A program made the translations under genes and the position numbers. This document shows positions 25,542 through 34,517 of a DNA stretch of 64,000 bases, piece after piece. This DNA comes from Streptomyces noursei (GTDB lineage Bacteria > Actinomycetota > Actinomycetes > Streptomycetales > Streptomycetaceae). Location of the stretch: the NCBI RefSeq assembly GCF_001646665.1, contig NZ_LWBU01000395.1:166029-230028 (forward strand), read 5' to 3'. Position 1 is the stretch's first letter. The number at the start of each line of letters is the position of its first letter. The notes beneath the pieces were generated by a model, which did no database searches, was not told the DNA's origin, and saw only the letters and a program-made list of their open reading frames with translations.

Positions 25542-26930
25542 ATGACGTACCGAGGAAAACGCAGGCGGGGCCCGGCCGCCCTCCTGGCCGTGGCCACCGT
25601 CGCCGCCACGCTGCTCGGCGCGGCCGCCCCCCGGCCGGCCGGCCACCGGCCGCCCGTCCACGTCGACAACCCCTTCGCGGGCGCGTCGTTCTACGTCAAC
25701 CCCGATTACGCCCGTCTCGTCGAGGGGTCCGCCGCCCGGACCGCCGACCCGGCCCTCCGGGCGAGGATGCGGGCGGTCAAGCGCCACCCCACGGCCGTGT
25801 GGCTGGACCGTATCGCCGCCGTCCGCGGCGGGTCCGCCAACGGGGGCCGCAAGGGTCTCGCCCACCACCTCGACCTGGCGCTCGCCCGCAAGAAGCCCGG
25901 CCGGCCGGTCGTCGCCACCTTCGTCGTGTACGACCTGCCCGGCCGCGACTGCGCCGCCCAGGCCTCCAGCGGTGAACTGCCGCTCACCGAGGAGGGCCTG
26001 GAGCGCTACCGCACCGAGTACATCGACGCCATCGCCGAGGTGCTCGCCCGGCCCAAGTACCGGGAAATCCGCATCGCCACGGTCATCGAGCCGGACGGGC
26101 TGCCCAACCTCGTCACCAACCTGAACGACCCGGAGTGCGCGGCGGCGGAGAGCAGCGGCATCCAGGTGGCGGCCGTCCGGTACGCGCTGGACAGGCTGCA
26201 CGCCGTCCCCAACGTCTACACCTACCTGGACTTCGCGCACTCCGGCTGGCTCGGCTGGGACTCCAACCTGGCCCCCGCCGTGCGGCTGTACACGGACGTG
26301 GTCCGGGGGACGGCCGCGGGCCTCGCGAGTGTGGACGGGCTGGTCACCAACGTCTCCAACTACACGCCGCTCGCCGAGCCGTTCCTCACCGACCCTGACC
26401 GGGTGGTGGGGGAGGGCCCGGTCAGGTCGAGCGCGTTCTACGGGTGGAACCCGCACTTCGACGAGGCGGACTTCACCCGGTCCGTCCACCGTGAACTGGT
26501 GGCCCAGGGCTGGCCCGCGTCCACCGGCATGGTCGTCGACACCTCCCGCAACGGCTGGGGCGGCCCGGCCCGGCCGGCCGCGGAGAGCACCAGCGCCTCG
26601 CTCGACACGTACGTCAACGAGTCGAAGGCGGACCGCAGGGTGCGGCGCGCCCTGTGGTGCAACGTCGCCGGGGCGGGCCTGGGCGAGCCGCCGCGCGCCG
26701 CGCCCGACGGGTACCCGGACTCGCACCTGGACGCGTTCCTGTGGGTGAAGCCGCCGGGCGAGTCCGACGGCGCCGGGGAGGACATCCCGAACGGCGAGGG
26801 AAAGCGGCCGGACCCCATGTGCGATCCGGTGGCCACGCCGGGCGCCCTGCCGGGGGCGCCGCTGGCCGGCCACTGGTTCCACGAACAGTTCCGGATGCTC
26901 GTCGCCCACGCCCACCCGCCCGTCTCCTGA
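25542..26930 (+). CDS. Secreted glycoside hydrolase family 6 cellulase
   Basis: A 462-residue GH6 enzyme with an N-terminal signal (KRRRGPAALLAVATVAATLLGAAAPRPAG) and no attached CBM. GH6 signature 1 is VVYDLPGRDC (Asp131, Asp136) and signature 2 is IEPDGLPNLVTN with the catalytic acid Asp185. FLWVKPPGESDG near the C-terminus is the usual substrate-loop motif. It follows the GH5 gene by 22 bases with GAAGGAG, so both share the CebR-controlled promoter. Cellobiohydrolase versus endoglucanase action cannot be settled without loop comparison. Confidence 0.92.
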   Translation: MTYRGKRRRGPAALLAVATVAATLLGAAAPRPAGHRPPVHVDNPFAGASFYVNPDYARLVEGSAARTADPALRARMRAVKRHPTAVWLDRIAAVRGGSANGGRKGLAHHLDLALARKKPGRPVVATFVVYDLPGRDCAAQASSGELPLTEEGLERYRTEYIDAIAEVLARPKYREIRIATVIEPDGLPNLVTNLNDPECAAAESSGIQVAAVRYALDRLHAVPNVYTYLDFAHSGWLGWDSNLAPAVRLYTDVVRGTAAGLASVDGLVTNVSNYTPLAEPFLTDPDRVVGEGPVRSSAFYGWNPHFDEADFTRSVHRELVAQGWPASTGMVVDTSRNGWGGPARPAAESTSASLDTYVNESKADRRVRRALWCNVAGAGLGEPPRAAPDGYPDSHLDAFLWVKPPGESDGAGEDIPNGEGKRPDPMCDPVATPGALPGAPLAGHWFHEQFRMLVAHAHPPVS

Positions 26931-26938
26931 GTCTGCGC

Positions 26939-26986
26939 GCCGAAGCGGCCGGCCGGGCCCCGGGGGGTCCGGCCGGCCGCTTCGGC
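26939..26986. terminator. Strong bidirectional terminator between GH6 and GH12
   Basis: Perfect 16-bp arms (26939-26954 and 26971-26986, beginning GCCGAAGCGG), extendable by 2 bp, surround a short loop. It lies exactly between the convergent cellulase genes. Confidence 0.85.
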
Positions 26987-27046
26987 GTGCCCGGCCGTCC
27001 CCACCGGCGCAGCGGCCGCCGGCGGGGACGGCCGGGGGAGCGGGCG

Positions 27047-28207
27047 TCATCCCACCGCGCACGCCGTTCCGTTGAGCGTGAACTGGCCGGGCCGGGCGAA
27101 CGTGCCGGCGTAGGTGCCCTGGAACCCGAACGACTGGCTGCCGCCCGGGGCGATCCGGGCGTTGGACGCCGTGCTGGTCGCGGTCACCGTGCCGGCGGCG
27201 GGGGTGACGGTCGCGTTCCAGGCGTGGGTGACGCTCTGGCCCGCGGGGAGGGCGAAGGCGACCCGCCAGCCGTCGACGGGCGCGGAGCCGGTGTTGGCGA
27301 CCTTCACGTCGGTGGTGAAGCCGCCCGGCCAGACGTTGGGGGTGTAGGTGACGCGGCAGGCGGTGGCGGGGGTGCCGGGGTCCGGGTCCGTGGGGCCGGT
27401 GCCGCCGGCGTGGACGGCGGAGGAGAAGGAGTCCACGCGCAGCCCGGCGCCGTTCTGCCACGGCTCGAACCCGGCCTGGATGCTGGTGAGGTACCAGGAC
27501 GGTCCGGCGAGGCCCCGGGAGACGGCCTGGTCGACGAAGTCCATGACGTCGAAGTTCCAGCTGCTGATCGCCGAGGGCGCCACGAAGGAGATGACGTCGT
27601 TGGTGCCGTTGCTGCCGGTCCAGACCTCCCAGGCGCGGCCGCCGACCGTGGCGGTGCCGGTGGGCGAGCCGATGGGCTGGACGGGGCCGGTGCGGTGGAA
27701 CCAGATCATGATCTCGGTGCGGTTCACGCCGTCGGTGCGGGGCGTGGGGTCGAGCCAGATGTCGTAGGAGGCGTTGTACACGGCGCCGCCGACGTACCCG
27801 TAGGTGATGGCGGACGGGGCGCTGCCGATGGCGTCGATCCGCATCGGCAGGTTGGTGCCGGGGGAGCAGTTCGTGTAGTGGCAGCCGTTGTAGACCGACG
27901 GGTACGACTTGGGCGCGCCGTTCGTCGGTACGGAGCCGTCGGCGCGGGTGAGTTCGAAGCCGGTGGCGGTGGCGGTGACGCACTGGGTGGCGCTGGTGCC
28001 CCAGCGGTTGTTCTGGACGACGTAGCGGCCCTGGATGGTGGTGGAGCCGTACTGGTCGCAGATGAGTGTGTCGGCCCGGGCGGGCTCGGTCGCCGTCACG
28101 AGGGCGGTCAGGGAGCCCAGCGCCACGAGGGCCGCCGTGGCGGCGGTGCGCAGGGCGCCGAGGCGGCGCCGTACGCGGTGCCGGGTGGGGTGGAGGAAGG
28201 TCTTCAT
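27047..28207 (-). CDS. Secreted GH12 endoglucanase with CBM2 (CelB-like)
   Basis: A 386-residue protein. It has a signal peptide (RRRLGALRTAATAALVALGSLTALVTATEPARA) and a GH12 jelly-roll domain (about 45-265) starting DTLICDQYGST, with nucleophile Glu in NRTEIMIWFH and acid/base Glu in AGFEPWQNG. A Gly/Thr/Pro linker (GGTGPTDPDPGTP) leads to a CBM2a beginning CRVTYTPNVWPGGFTTDVKV. The architecture matches Streptomyces CelB. GAAGGGA lies upstream of the ATG. CebR boxes upstream show co-regulation with GH5/GH6. Confidence 0.92.
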   Translation of the reverse strand: MKTFLHPTRHRVRRRLGALRTAATAALVALGSLTALVTATEPARADTLICDQYGSTTIQGRYVVQNNRWGTSATQCVTATATGFELTRADGSVPTNGAPKSYPSVYNGCHYTNCSPGTNLPMRIDAIGSAPSAITYGYVGGAVYNASYDIWLDPTPRTDGVNRTEIMIWFHRTGPVQPIGSPTGTATVGGRAWEVWTGSNGTNDVISFVAPSAISSWNFDVMDFVDQAVSRGLAGPSWYLTSIQAGFEPWQNGAGLRVDSFSSAVHAGGTGPTDPDPGTPATACRVTYTPNVWPGGFTTDVKVANTGSAPVDGWRVAFALPAGQSVTHAWNATVTPAAGTVTATSTASNARIAPGGSQSFGFQGTYAGTFARPGQFTLNGTACAVG

Positions 28208-28256
28208 ACGGGTGCGTGTCCCTTCGGGGCAGCGGCGGTATGAGGGGGTGCCGTAC

Positions 28257-28317
28257 TGGGAGCGCTCCCAGGTCGTGCTCCGCGGTGGAGCGTAGGAGCG
28301 CCCCGGAGCGATGGCAA
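28257..28317 (-). promoter_or_regulatory. GH12 promoter with CebR box
   Basis: On the minus strand TTGCCA (28317-28312) and TACGCT (28294-28289) are 17 bases apart. A perfect TGGGAGCGCTCCCA lies at 28257-28270 just downstream of the start site, the same architecture as at the GH5 promoter. Confidence 0.8.
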
Positions 28318-28375
28318 GACGGCGTACGCGTGCATTGACGTGAGCCCGTCATGTCAGCACAGTGGGGGACGAGGG

Positions 28376-28389
28376 CGGGAGCGCTCCCA
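28376..28389. promoter_or_regulatory. Second, upstream CebR-like box
   Basis: CGGGAGCGCTCCCA differs from the CebR consensus only at the first base. It is 106 bp from the GH12-proximal box, upstream of that promoter, and could allow looping repression. Confidence 0.65.
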
Positions 28390-28413
28390 GAAACCTGCCG
28401 CCCTCACCCCGGT

Positions 28414-28452
28414 GGCGCGGTGGCGGAGCACGCCGATCTCCTCCGCCGCGCC
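28414..28452 (-). terminator. Candidate terminator of the cebR-like gene
   Basis: GGCGCGG(TG)GCGGAG at 28414-28428 pairs with CTCCGCCGCGCC at 28441-28452 with a small bulge, directly after the regulator stop. No T-run is present. Confidence 0.4.
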
Positions 28453-28462
28453 GCCTCCCCCC

Positions 28463-29491
28463 TCAGCCCGACGCCCGCACCACCAGCTCGGTCCGCAGGA
28501 CGACGTGCCGCCAGGCGGCGGGGCCCTCCTCCCCGACGGCCTCCAGCAGCACCCGCGCCATCTCCCGGCCCATCTCCTCCACCGGCTGGCGCACCGTCGT
28601 CAGCGGCGGGTCCGTGTGCCGGGCGACCTGCGAGTCGTCGAAGCCCACGACGGCCACGTCCCGCGGCACGCGCCGCCCCGCCGCCCGCAGTTCGTGCAGC
28701 GCGCCCGCCGCCATCACGTCCGACGCCGCGAAGACCGCGTCCAGGTCCGGGCACCGGGCCAGCAGCTCACGGGTCGCCCGCCGCCCGCTCTCCTCCGTGA
28801 AGTCGCCGAACGCCGTCAGCGCGGGGTCCGCCTCCCCGAAGGCCGCGCGCATCTCCTCCCGGTACCCGCGCAGCCGGCACCGCGCCCCGTACATGTCGGC
28901 CGGACCGGCGATCGTGGCGATGCGCCGCCGCCCGGCCGCCACCAGGTGCCGGACGGCCGCCCGCGCCCCGCCGGCGTTGTCGGAGTCCACATACGACACC
29001 GACTCGTCCCCCCGCCGCCGCCCGCTGAGCACCGTCGGCACCTCCACCTCCGCCAGCATGTCCGGCAGCGGCTCGTCGTCGTGCACCGACACCAGCAGCA
29101 CCCCGTCCACCCGGCCGGCCCGCGCGTACTGCACGAACCGCTGCCGCTCCTTGTCGCCGCGCACCAGCGTCAGCAGCAGCTGCACGTCCGCGTCGGCGAG
29201 CGCCGCGCCGACCCCGTGCACGATGTCGGAGAAGAACGGCTCCGCGAAGAACCGCCGGGTGCTCTCCGGGACCACCAGCGCCACCGCGTCGGCCCGGCTG
29301 GCCGCCAGGGCGCGGGCGGCCCGGTTCGGTACGTAGCCGAGGCGGTCGATCGCCTGCTGCACCAGCAGCCGGGTCGCCTCCTTCACCCCCGGCGCGTTGT
29401 TGACCACCCGGGACACCGTGCCCCGTCCCACGCCCGCGAGCGCGGCCACTTCCTCCAGCGTGGGCGGGCCCACGCGCTCCCGTCCGGCCAT
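28463..29491 (-). CDS. cebR: LacI-family regulator, CebR-like cellulose/cellobiose repressor
   Basis: A 342-residue LacI regulator. The helix-turn-helix (residues 10-55) reads TLEEVAALAGVGRGTVSRVVNNAPGVK with the hinge helix YVPNRAARALAASR, very like CebR from memory. The effector domain has VALVVPESTRRFFAEPFFSDIV and ends with VGFDDSQVARHTDPPLTTVRQP. GGAGGGG precedes the ATG at 29491. It sits next to three CebR-type palindromes at cellulase promoters. It may be the main CebR or a local paralogue, since the cebEFG-bglC transporter is not in this window. Confidence 0.82.
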   Translation of the reverse strand: MAGRERVGPPTLEEVAALAGVGRGTVSRVVNNAPGVKEATRLLVQQAIDRLGYVPNRAARALAASRADAVALVVPESTRRFFAEPFFSDIVHGVGAALADADVQLLLTLVRGDKERQRFVQYARAGRVDGVLLVSVHDDEPLPDMLAEVEVPTVLSGRRRGDESVSYVDSDNAGGARAAVRHLVAAGRRRIATIAGPADMYGARCRLRGYREEMRAAFGEADPALTAFGDFTEESGRRATRELLARCPDLDAVFAASDVMAAGALHELRAAGRRVPRDVAVVGFDDSQVARHTDPPLTTVRQPVEEMGREMARVLLEAVGEEGPAAWRHVVLRTELVVRASG

Positions 29492-29526
29492 CCATCCCCT
29501 CCAAGGCTCCCCGTGGGACCGGACCG

Positions 29527-29955
29527 TCAGGCGGCCGCGTCCCGCCGTTCGTACCGCAGCGCCGCCCCCGTCACCACCGCGCCCAGACCCTCCCACAGGC
29601 CGACTCCCAGGAACCCCGCCGGGGCGCGGCCCGAGACGACCGCGAGCAGGAACACCGCGCAGGTGAGGAGGCGGAACGGCACCGTCCAGCGGAAGAAGGC
29701 CTTCCAGTCGGCCAGTGCCGCCAGCACGTAGTAGACGCCCATGTTGACCGCCGCCATCGACGAGGCGGTCAGGAACACCAGGGTGTGGTCCCCCTCCACC
29801 CGCCGGGCGTCCGGCACGGGCGCGAAGCCCATCACCGTCAGCAGCGCGTCCGGCGCGACCAGGCCCACCACGCCCAGCGCGGTGGCGAGCAGCCCGAAGA
29901 CCGCCATCGTCCAGCCGGACGGGGAACGGGGACGGAGACGGAGCAGGGGCCGCAC
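29527..29955 (-). CDS. Four-TM membrane protein of unknown function
   Basis: A 142-residue integral membrane protein. The GTG at 29955 is chosen because GGGAGG lies seven bases upstream. Four hydrophobic segments are visible (MAVFGLLATALGVVGLVA, FLTASSMAAVNMGVYYVLAAL, FRLLTCAVFLLAVVSG, FLGVGLWEGLGAVVTGAAL). The gap to the cebR-like gene downstream is only 35 bases, so co-transcription is possible. No catalytic motif is seen. Confidence 0.65.
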   Translation of the reverse strand: MRPLLRLRPRSPSGWTMAVFGLLATALGVVGLVAPDALLTVMGFAPVPDARRVEGDHTLVFLTASSMAAVNMGVYYVLAALADWKAFFRWTVPFRLLTCAVFLLAVVSGRAPAGFLGVGLWEGLGAVVTGAALRYERRDAAA

Positions 29956-30027
29956 GGTGGTCCTCCCTACGCACAGGGTACGAAGGTCCTGCATACCGTG
30001 CGGCCCCGGACGGCGCTCCACCGGGGG

Positions 30028-31476
30028 CTACTTCAGCGCGGCCGCCATCATCCGCTGCGCCACCGGCGCCGCCAGCCCGTTGCCGCTGACCTCCGCGCGC
30101 CGGGCGTCGGAGTCCTCGATCAGCACCGCGACCGCGACCTCCTCGCCGGTCTCCTTGTCCTTGGCGTACGAGGTGAACCAGGCGTACGGCTTCTCGCTGT
30201 TGTCCACCCCGCGCTGCGCCGTGCCCGTCTTGCCGCCCACCTCCGCGCCGTCGACCCCCGCGTTGGACCCCGTGCCGTCCTCGACGACCGTCACCATCGC
30301 GCTGCGCAACTGCTCGGCGGTGGACGACGACACGATCCGGCGGGCCTCGCCGTCCTCGTACGACCGGAGCGTGTCCCCGTCCGCGTCGACGACCTTCGAC
30401 ACCATGTGGGGGGCCGCCAGCAGTCCGTCGTTGGCGATGGCGGCCGACACCATGGCCATCTGGAGCGGCGTGGCCGTCACGTCGAACTGCCCGATGCCCG
30501 ACAGCGCCGTCTGCGCCTTGTCCATCGTGGAGGGGTAGACGCTGGGGTAGGCGCGCACCGGCACGTCCTGCTCCTCGTCGTTGAAGCCGAACTTCTCCGC
30601 CATCGCCCGGACCTTGTCCTTGCCCAGGTCGACGGCCATCTTGCCGAAGACGTTGTTGCAGGAGTACTGGAGCGCGACGCGGATGGAGGCGTTCTCGCAC
30701 GGGGCCGAGGGGTTCTCGTTCTCGAGGTCTTTGACGGTGCCCGGCATGCGGTACGGGTTCTCGCTCCGCGTGGGCTCGTCGACCGACCCGTACAGCCCGT
30801 TCTCCAGCGCCGCCGCCGCGACGACCAGCTTGAACGTCGAGCCGGGTGCCACCGGCTGCCTGATCGCCCGGTTCACCAGCGGCTTGTCCTCGTCGGTGGT
30901 CAGCCTCTCCCAGGCGTCACCGTCCACCGACCCGGCGATCTCCGACGGGTCGTACGACGGGGTGCTGACCATGCCGAGGACGCGCCCGGTCCGCGGGTCG
31001 AGCGCGACGGCCGCGCCCTTGACGTCGCCCAGCGCCTCGAACCCGGCCTTCTGCACCGCCGGGTCGATGGTCGTCAGCACGTCACCGGGGTCCGCCCGCT
31101 CGCCGGTGAGCGCGTCGAGCGGGTTCCCCAGCCGGGGGTCCGTGCCGTCCAGCACCGTGGAGTAGATGCCCTCGAGCTGGTTCGACCCGTACGCCTGCGA
31201 GCTGTAGCCGGTCACGGCGGCGTACAGCTCGCCGTCCTCGTACGTGCGCTTGTAGCGGAGGTCCCCGCCCTTCGTCTCCTTCGATCCGGTGACCGGAGAG
31301 CCGGCCACGACGATGTCCCCGAGCGGATGGGCGTACTGCGCGATGACGTTCCGCCGGTTGTGCTTGTCGTCCGCGAGCGCCCTGGCCTCGTACGCCTGCA
31401 CCCAGGTCGCCCGGAGCAGCAGGGCGAACACCAGCAGCAGGGAGAAGGCGGCGGCTCTTCTGATCGTCTTGTTCAT
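30028..31476 (-). CDS. Class B penicillin-binding protein (transpeptidase)
   Basis: A 482-residue membrane-anchored peptidoglycan transpeptidase. The single N-terminal TM is RAAAFSLLLVFALLLRATW. A short dimerisation domain precedes the transpeptidase domain with SxxK in PGSTFKLV, SxN in YSCNN and KTG in GGKTGTAQ. The length and lack of a glycosyltransferase module put it with PbpA-type enzymes. It is not next to a rodA/ftsW gene, so it is probably an accessory PBP. It ends 72 bases before the small membrane protein gene. Confidence 0.9.
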   Translation of the reverse strand: MNKTIRRAAAFSLLLVFALLLRATWVQAYEARALADDKHNRRNVIAQYAHPLGDIVVAGSPVTGSKETKGGDLRYKRTYEDGELYAAVTGYSSQAYGSNQLEGIYSTVLDGTDPRLGNPLDALTGERADPGDVLTTIDPAVQKAGFEALGDVKGAAVALDPRTGRVLGMVSTPSYDPSEIAGSVDGDAWERLTTDEDKPLVNRAIRQPVAPGSTFKLVVAAAALENGLYGSVDEPTRSENPYRMPGTVKDLENENPSAPCENASIRVALQYSCNNVFGKMAVDLGKDKVRAMAEKFGFNDEEQDVPVRAYPSVYPSTMDKAQTALSGIGQFDVTATPLQMAMVSAAIANDGLLAAPHMVSKVVDADGDTLRSYEDGEARRIVSSSTAEQLRSAMVTVVEDGTGSNAGVDGAEVGGKTGTAQRGVDNSEKPYAWFTSYAKDKETGEEVAVAVLIEDSDARRAEVSGNGLAAPVAQRMMAAALK

Positions 31477-31503
31477 CCCGCACACAAGGACGAACGGCCC
31501 GAA

Positions 31504-31525
31504 CGGGCGGGTTCCGATCCGCCCG
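31504..31525 (-). terminator. Candidate terminator after the response regulator
   Basis: CGGGCGG-N8-CCGCCCG (7-bp stem) lies between the response regulator stop at 31542 and the PBP start at 31476, downstream of the two-component operon. Confidence 0.4.
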
Positions 31526-31541
31526 CTTTCTCAGGAAACGT

Positions 31542-32207
31542 TCATGCGCCCGGACCGGCCGGGGCGATGAAGCCGGACTCGTACGCCGCGATCACCGCCT
31601 GCGTGCGGTCCCGTGTCCCCGTCTTCGCCAGCACCGCCGCCACGTGCGTCTTCACCGTCGCCGGGCCGACACCCATCCGCCGCGCGATCTCCGCGTTCGT
31701 CAGGCCCGTCGCCATCAGCCGCAGCACCTCCGCCTCCCGCTCGGTCAGCCGCGCCACCCATGCCGGGGCGGCCGCCGGACGGTGGCGCGCGTACGCGGCC
31801 GCCAGCCCCCGCAGCGCCGCCGGGTACAGCAGCGAGTCGCTGCGCGCCACCACCCGGACCGCCGCCACCAGGTCCTCCGCCGCCGCCCGCTTCAGCAGGA
31901 AGCCGGCCGCCCCGGCGCGCAGCGCGTCGTACACGTAGGCGTCGTTCTCGAAGGTCGTCACCACCAGCACGCGGGGCGCGGGCTCCGGCGCCGGGGCGAG
32001 GATCCGCTCGGTGGCCCGGATACCGTCGACCTCCGGCATCCGCACGTCCATCAGGACCACGTCCGGCCGCAGCTCGCGCACCACGGACACCGCCTCCGCC
32101 CCGGTCGACGCCTCGCCGGCCACCTCCAGGTCCGGTTCGGCGTCCAGGATCACCCGCAGCGCGGTGCGCACCATCCGCTCGTCGTCCGCCAGCACGATCC
32201 GGATCAC
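31542..32207 (-). CDS. NarL/LuxR-family response regulator
   Basis: A 221-residue response regulator. The GTG at 32207 has GGGAGGTG upstream and overlaps the kinase stop as GTGA. The receiver domain has VLADDE, the phosphorylatable Asp in VVLMDVRMPEVDG, Thr in VVTTFEND and Lys in FLLKR. The C-terminal LuxR helix-turn-helix reads LTEREAEVLRLMATGLTNAEIARRMGVGPATVKTHV. It is the partner of the adjacent histidine kinase. Its targets are unknown; the coupled membrane protein operon is the natural candidate. Confidence 0.92.
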   Translation of the reverse strand: MIRIVLADDERMVRTALRVILDAEPDLEVAGEASTGAEAVSVVRELRPDVVLMDVRMPEVDGIRATERILAPAPEPAPRVLVVTTFENDAYVYDALRAGAAGFLLKRAAAEDLVAAVRVVARSDSLLYPAALRGLAAAYARHRPAAAPAWVARLTEREAEVLRLMATGLTNAEIARRMGVGPATVKTHVAAVLAKTGTRDRTQAVIAAYESGFIAPAGPGA

Positions 32208-33454
32208 CCGGCACCTCCCGTCAGCGGCAGGCGGGCCGCCAGCCGCCACACGCCGTCCACCGGGCGGGCCTCGGCGGTGCCGCCGAGCAGCCTCGCCCGC
32301 TCCCCGACGCCGCGCAGGCCGCGGCCGCCGCCGGGCCGGGCGGCCGGGGGCCGGTCCGGCAGGGGGTTGGCCAGGGTGATCTCCAGCGCGTCCTCGTGCC
32401 GTTCGACGGTGACCGTCACCGGCTCGCCGGCCGCGTGCCGGGCCGCGTTGGTCAGCCCCTCCTGGACGATCCGGTACGCCTCCCGGGACACCGGCCCCGG
32501 TACGCCGGACACGTCACCGCCCCGCACGGTCAGCGACACGTGCCGCCCCGCCGCGGCCAGCAGCGCGTCCAGTGCCTCCAGGCCCGGCCGCCCGGGCAGC
32601 TCCCCGTCGTCCTCGCCCTGCCGCAACAGGCCGAGAACGGCGTCCAGTTCGCCGACCGTGCGGCGGGTGGTCGCCTCGATCGCCGCCAGCGCCTCGGCCA
32701 CGAACCCGGGGTCGCTGCCGAGCACCCTGCGCGCCGCGCCCGCCTGGAGCGTGACGGCGCTCAGCGCGTGGCCCACCGAGTCGTGCAGCTCGCGGGCGAG
32801 CCGGTTGCGCACCGCCAGTTCCGCCGCACGCCGCTCGGCCGCCGCCAGCCGGTCCGCGGGCGTGGGCCCCAGCAGCACCGGGGCCAGCCGGGCCAGCAGG
32901 GCGCCCGCCCCGGCCGCCGCCGCCGCGAGGGCGATCAGCATCGCGAGCCCCGCGGGGACCCCGGCGTACACCAGCCAGCGCTGGTCCAGCGACCAGAACC
33001 GGCCGAGCTCCGACTCCCGCAGCGCGGCCGAGAAGGGCAGCGCCATCACCGACACGGCGAACGGCGGCAGCGCCAGCGACGCCCCGGCGACCAGCCCGCC
33101 GAGCCCGACGTGCAGCGTGAACCACCCGGCCGTGCGCGCCCTCGCCGCCCGCGACCCGGCCGGCCCGTCCGCGAACCGCTCCGGCGCCACCCCGCACAGC
33201 GTCCGCGCCGCCGCCACCGACATGGGCCGGGCCAGCGGGACCAGCGCCGTCACGGCGGCGAGCGGCAGGGCCACCCCGTACGCCCCGAACTGCGCCGCCG
33301 GGGAACCGGAAAACATCCCCCCGCCGCCCGCGAACGGCGCGACGACCAGCGTGCCCAGCAGCCAGTACGGCATCAACAGCGCGCCGCCCAGCACCAGATG
33401 GACCCACCGCAGCCGTGCGCGCCGCCCCAGCAGCGCCGTGACCGGTGCAATCAC
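32204..33454 (-). CDS. Sensor histidine kinase (NarL-partner, HisKA_3 type)
   Basis: A 416-residue membrane kinase. The GTG at 33454 overlaps the stop of the preceding membrane protein gene as GTGA. About four to six TM segments cover residues 10-215. The phospho-acceptor His is in RELHDSVGHALSAVTLQAGAA, and the N box reads IVQEGLTNAARHA. GGGRGLRGVGERARLLGG is the G box of the HATPase domain. An extended sensor domain is lacking, so it probably senses within or near the membrane. It is translationally coupled on both sides. Confidence 0.9.
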   Translation of the reverse strand: MIAPVTALLGRRARLRWVHLVLGGALLMPYWLLGTLVVAPFAGGGGMFSGSPAAQFGAYGVALPLAAVTALVPLARPMSVAAARTLCGVAPERFADGPAGSRAARARTAGWFTLHVGLGGLVAGASLALPPFAVSVMALPFSAALRESELGRFWSLDQRWLVYAGVPAGLAMLIALAAAAAGAGALLARLAPVLLGPTPADRLAAAERRAAELAVRNRLARELHDSVGHALSAVTLQAGAARRVLGSDPGFVAEALAAIEATTRRTVGELDAVLGLLRQGEDDGELPGRPGLEALDALLAAAGRHVSLTVRGGDVSGVPGPVSREAYRIVQEGLTNAARHAAGEPVTVTVERHEDALEITLANPLPDRPPAARPGGGRGLRGVGERARLLGGTAEARPVDGVWRLAARLPLTGGAG

Positions 33455-34437
33455 GCCGTACGCACCGCCCGCCGCCGCAGCAGGACGGCCACGCACGCGC
33501 CCAGCAGCATCCCCGTGATCATCTCGCCAGCGTAGGCCAGCACCATGGCCGTCGGGGGCTCCCCGTCGGGACCGTCCTGCGGCATCAGCGCGGCCAGCAG
33601 CAGCCAGCCGCCCCAGCAGCCGACTCCGGCGGAGCCGGTCCAGGCCAGCGCCAGCGGCGCCTTCAACGGAAAGGCACGTCCCAGCCGGAACACCAGCATC
33701 AGCACACCGGCGAGGGCGGCGGCCACGAAGAGCAGGCGGACGCCCTCCATGACCGCCAGGTCGCCGCCGTGCTCCGCGGCCTGTCCGGCCGGCAGCCAGC
33801 GGTTCGAGCCGGAGAGCCACAGCACGTGCAGGGCGGACGGTGCCAGCAGCAGCGCGGAGGCCGCCACGGCGGTCACCCGGACGACCGGCCCGGCCGCCTC
33901 CGGGGACAGGTCCGCCACCCTGCCCTGCCACACCCTGCCCCACCGGTCGCGCGCGTAGAGGGCGAACAGCGTGCCGAGGGTGAGGCCCTGGACGATGAAG
34001 CCGGTGTAGACGACGGTGAAGACCCACTCGTCGAGGAACGGCTCCGCAGGGGCCGATCGCCCGGCCGCCAGCTGCGCCGGGTACCCCACCATGATCGGCG
34101 CCAGCAGACCGGTCGCCACCCACATCGGGAACGCCAGGAGCCAGGCCCGTACCGCCGACCCCCAGCGCTGGGTGAAGAGCAGGGCCAGCACGATGACGGC
34201 CGCGTCCATCAGGACGGTCATCAGGTTGAGGGCGGCCATCAGGGCCGGGTCGTCCAGCAGCGCACTGCCGTCGGGGATCCCTGCCCGGCTGCCGGCCACC
34301 CAGGCGATCTTGAGGGTGAGGTAGGGGACGCAGGACGCGACGGCGAGGGCGCGCAGGGCGCGGCGCGCCGGGCCCGGCCGGCAGGCTGCCGTCCCGGCGG
34401 GGGTGGTCGAGGGGGCGGCGGGCGTGGTCGTTGTCAT
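33451..34437 (-). CDS. Multi-TM membrane protein coupled to a two-component system
   Basis: A 328-residue integral membrane protein with about eight hydrophobic segments. The ATG at 34437 gives a Thr/Pro-rich tail before the first TM (LRALAVASCVPYLTLKIAWVAG). It ends VLLRRRAVRTA, and its stop overlaps the kinase start. This coupling suggests it is an accessory sensor or a target regulated by the kinase. No family is recognised with certainty. Confidence 0.75.
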   Translation of the reverse strand: MTTTTPAAPSTTPAGTAACRPGPARRALRALAVASCVPYLTLKIAWVAGSRAGIPDGSALLDDPALMAALNLMTVLMDAAVIVLALLFTQRWGSAVRAWLLAFPMWVATGLLAPIMVGYPAQLAAGRSAPAEPFLDEWVFTVVYTGFIVQGLTLGTLFALYARDRWGRVWQGRVADLSPEAAGPVVRVTAVAASALLLAPSALHVLWLSGSNRWLPAGQAAEHGGDLAVMEGVRLLFVAAALAGVLMLVFRLGRAFPLKAPLALAWTGSAGVGCWGGWLLLAALMPQDGPDGEPPTAMVLAYAGEMITGMLLGACVAVLLRRRAVRTA

Positions 34438-34517
34438 GCCCCCACGCTCCCGTCCGCGCGGGTGCCCGCGCCTCCTGCCCGGTGACGAACCGTCTCCGCC
34501 GTGCGGGGGAGGGCCGG

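Noticed and set aside
25326..28352. 1008-codon minus-strand frame over the cellulase genes
   Set aside because: Composite of antisense sequence; it includes an out-of-frame read of the GH12 gene.
32204..34123. 639-residue version of the histidine kinase
   Set aside because: The part upstream of 33454 is antisense-like, out of frame with the coupled membrane protein; the GTGA overlap gives the natural start.
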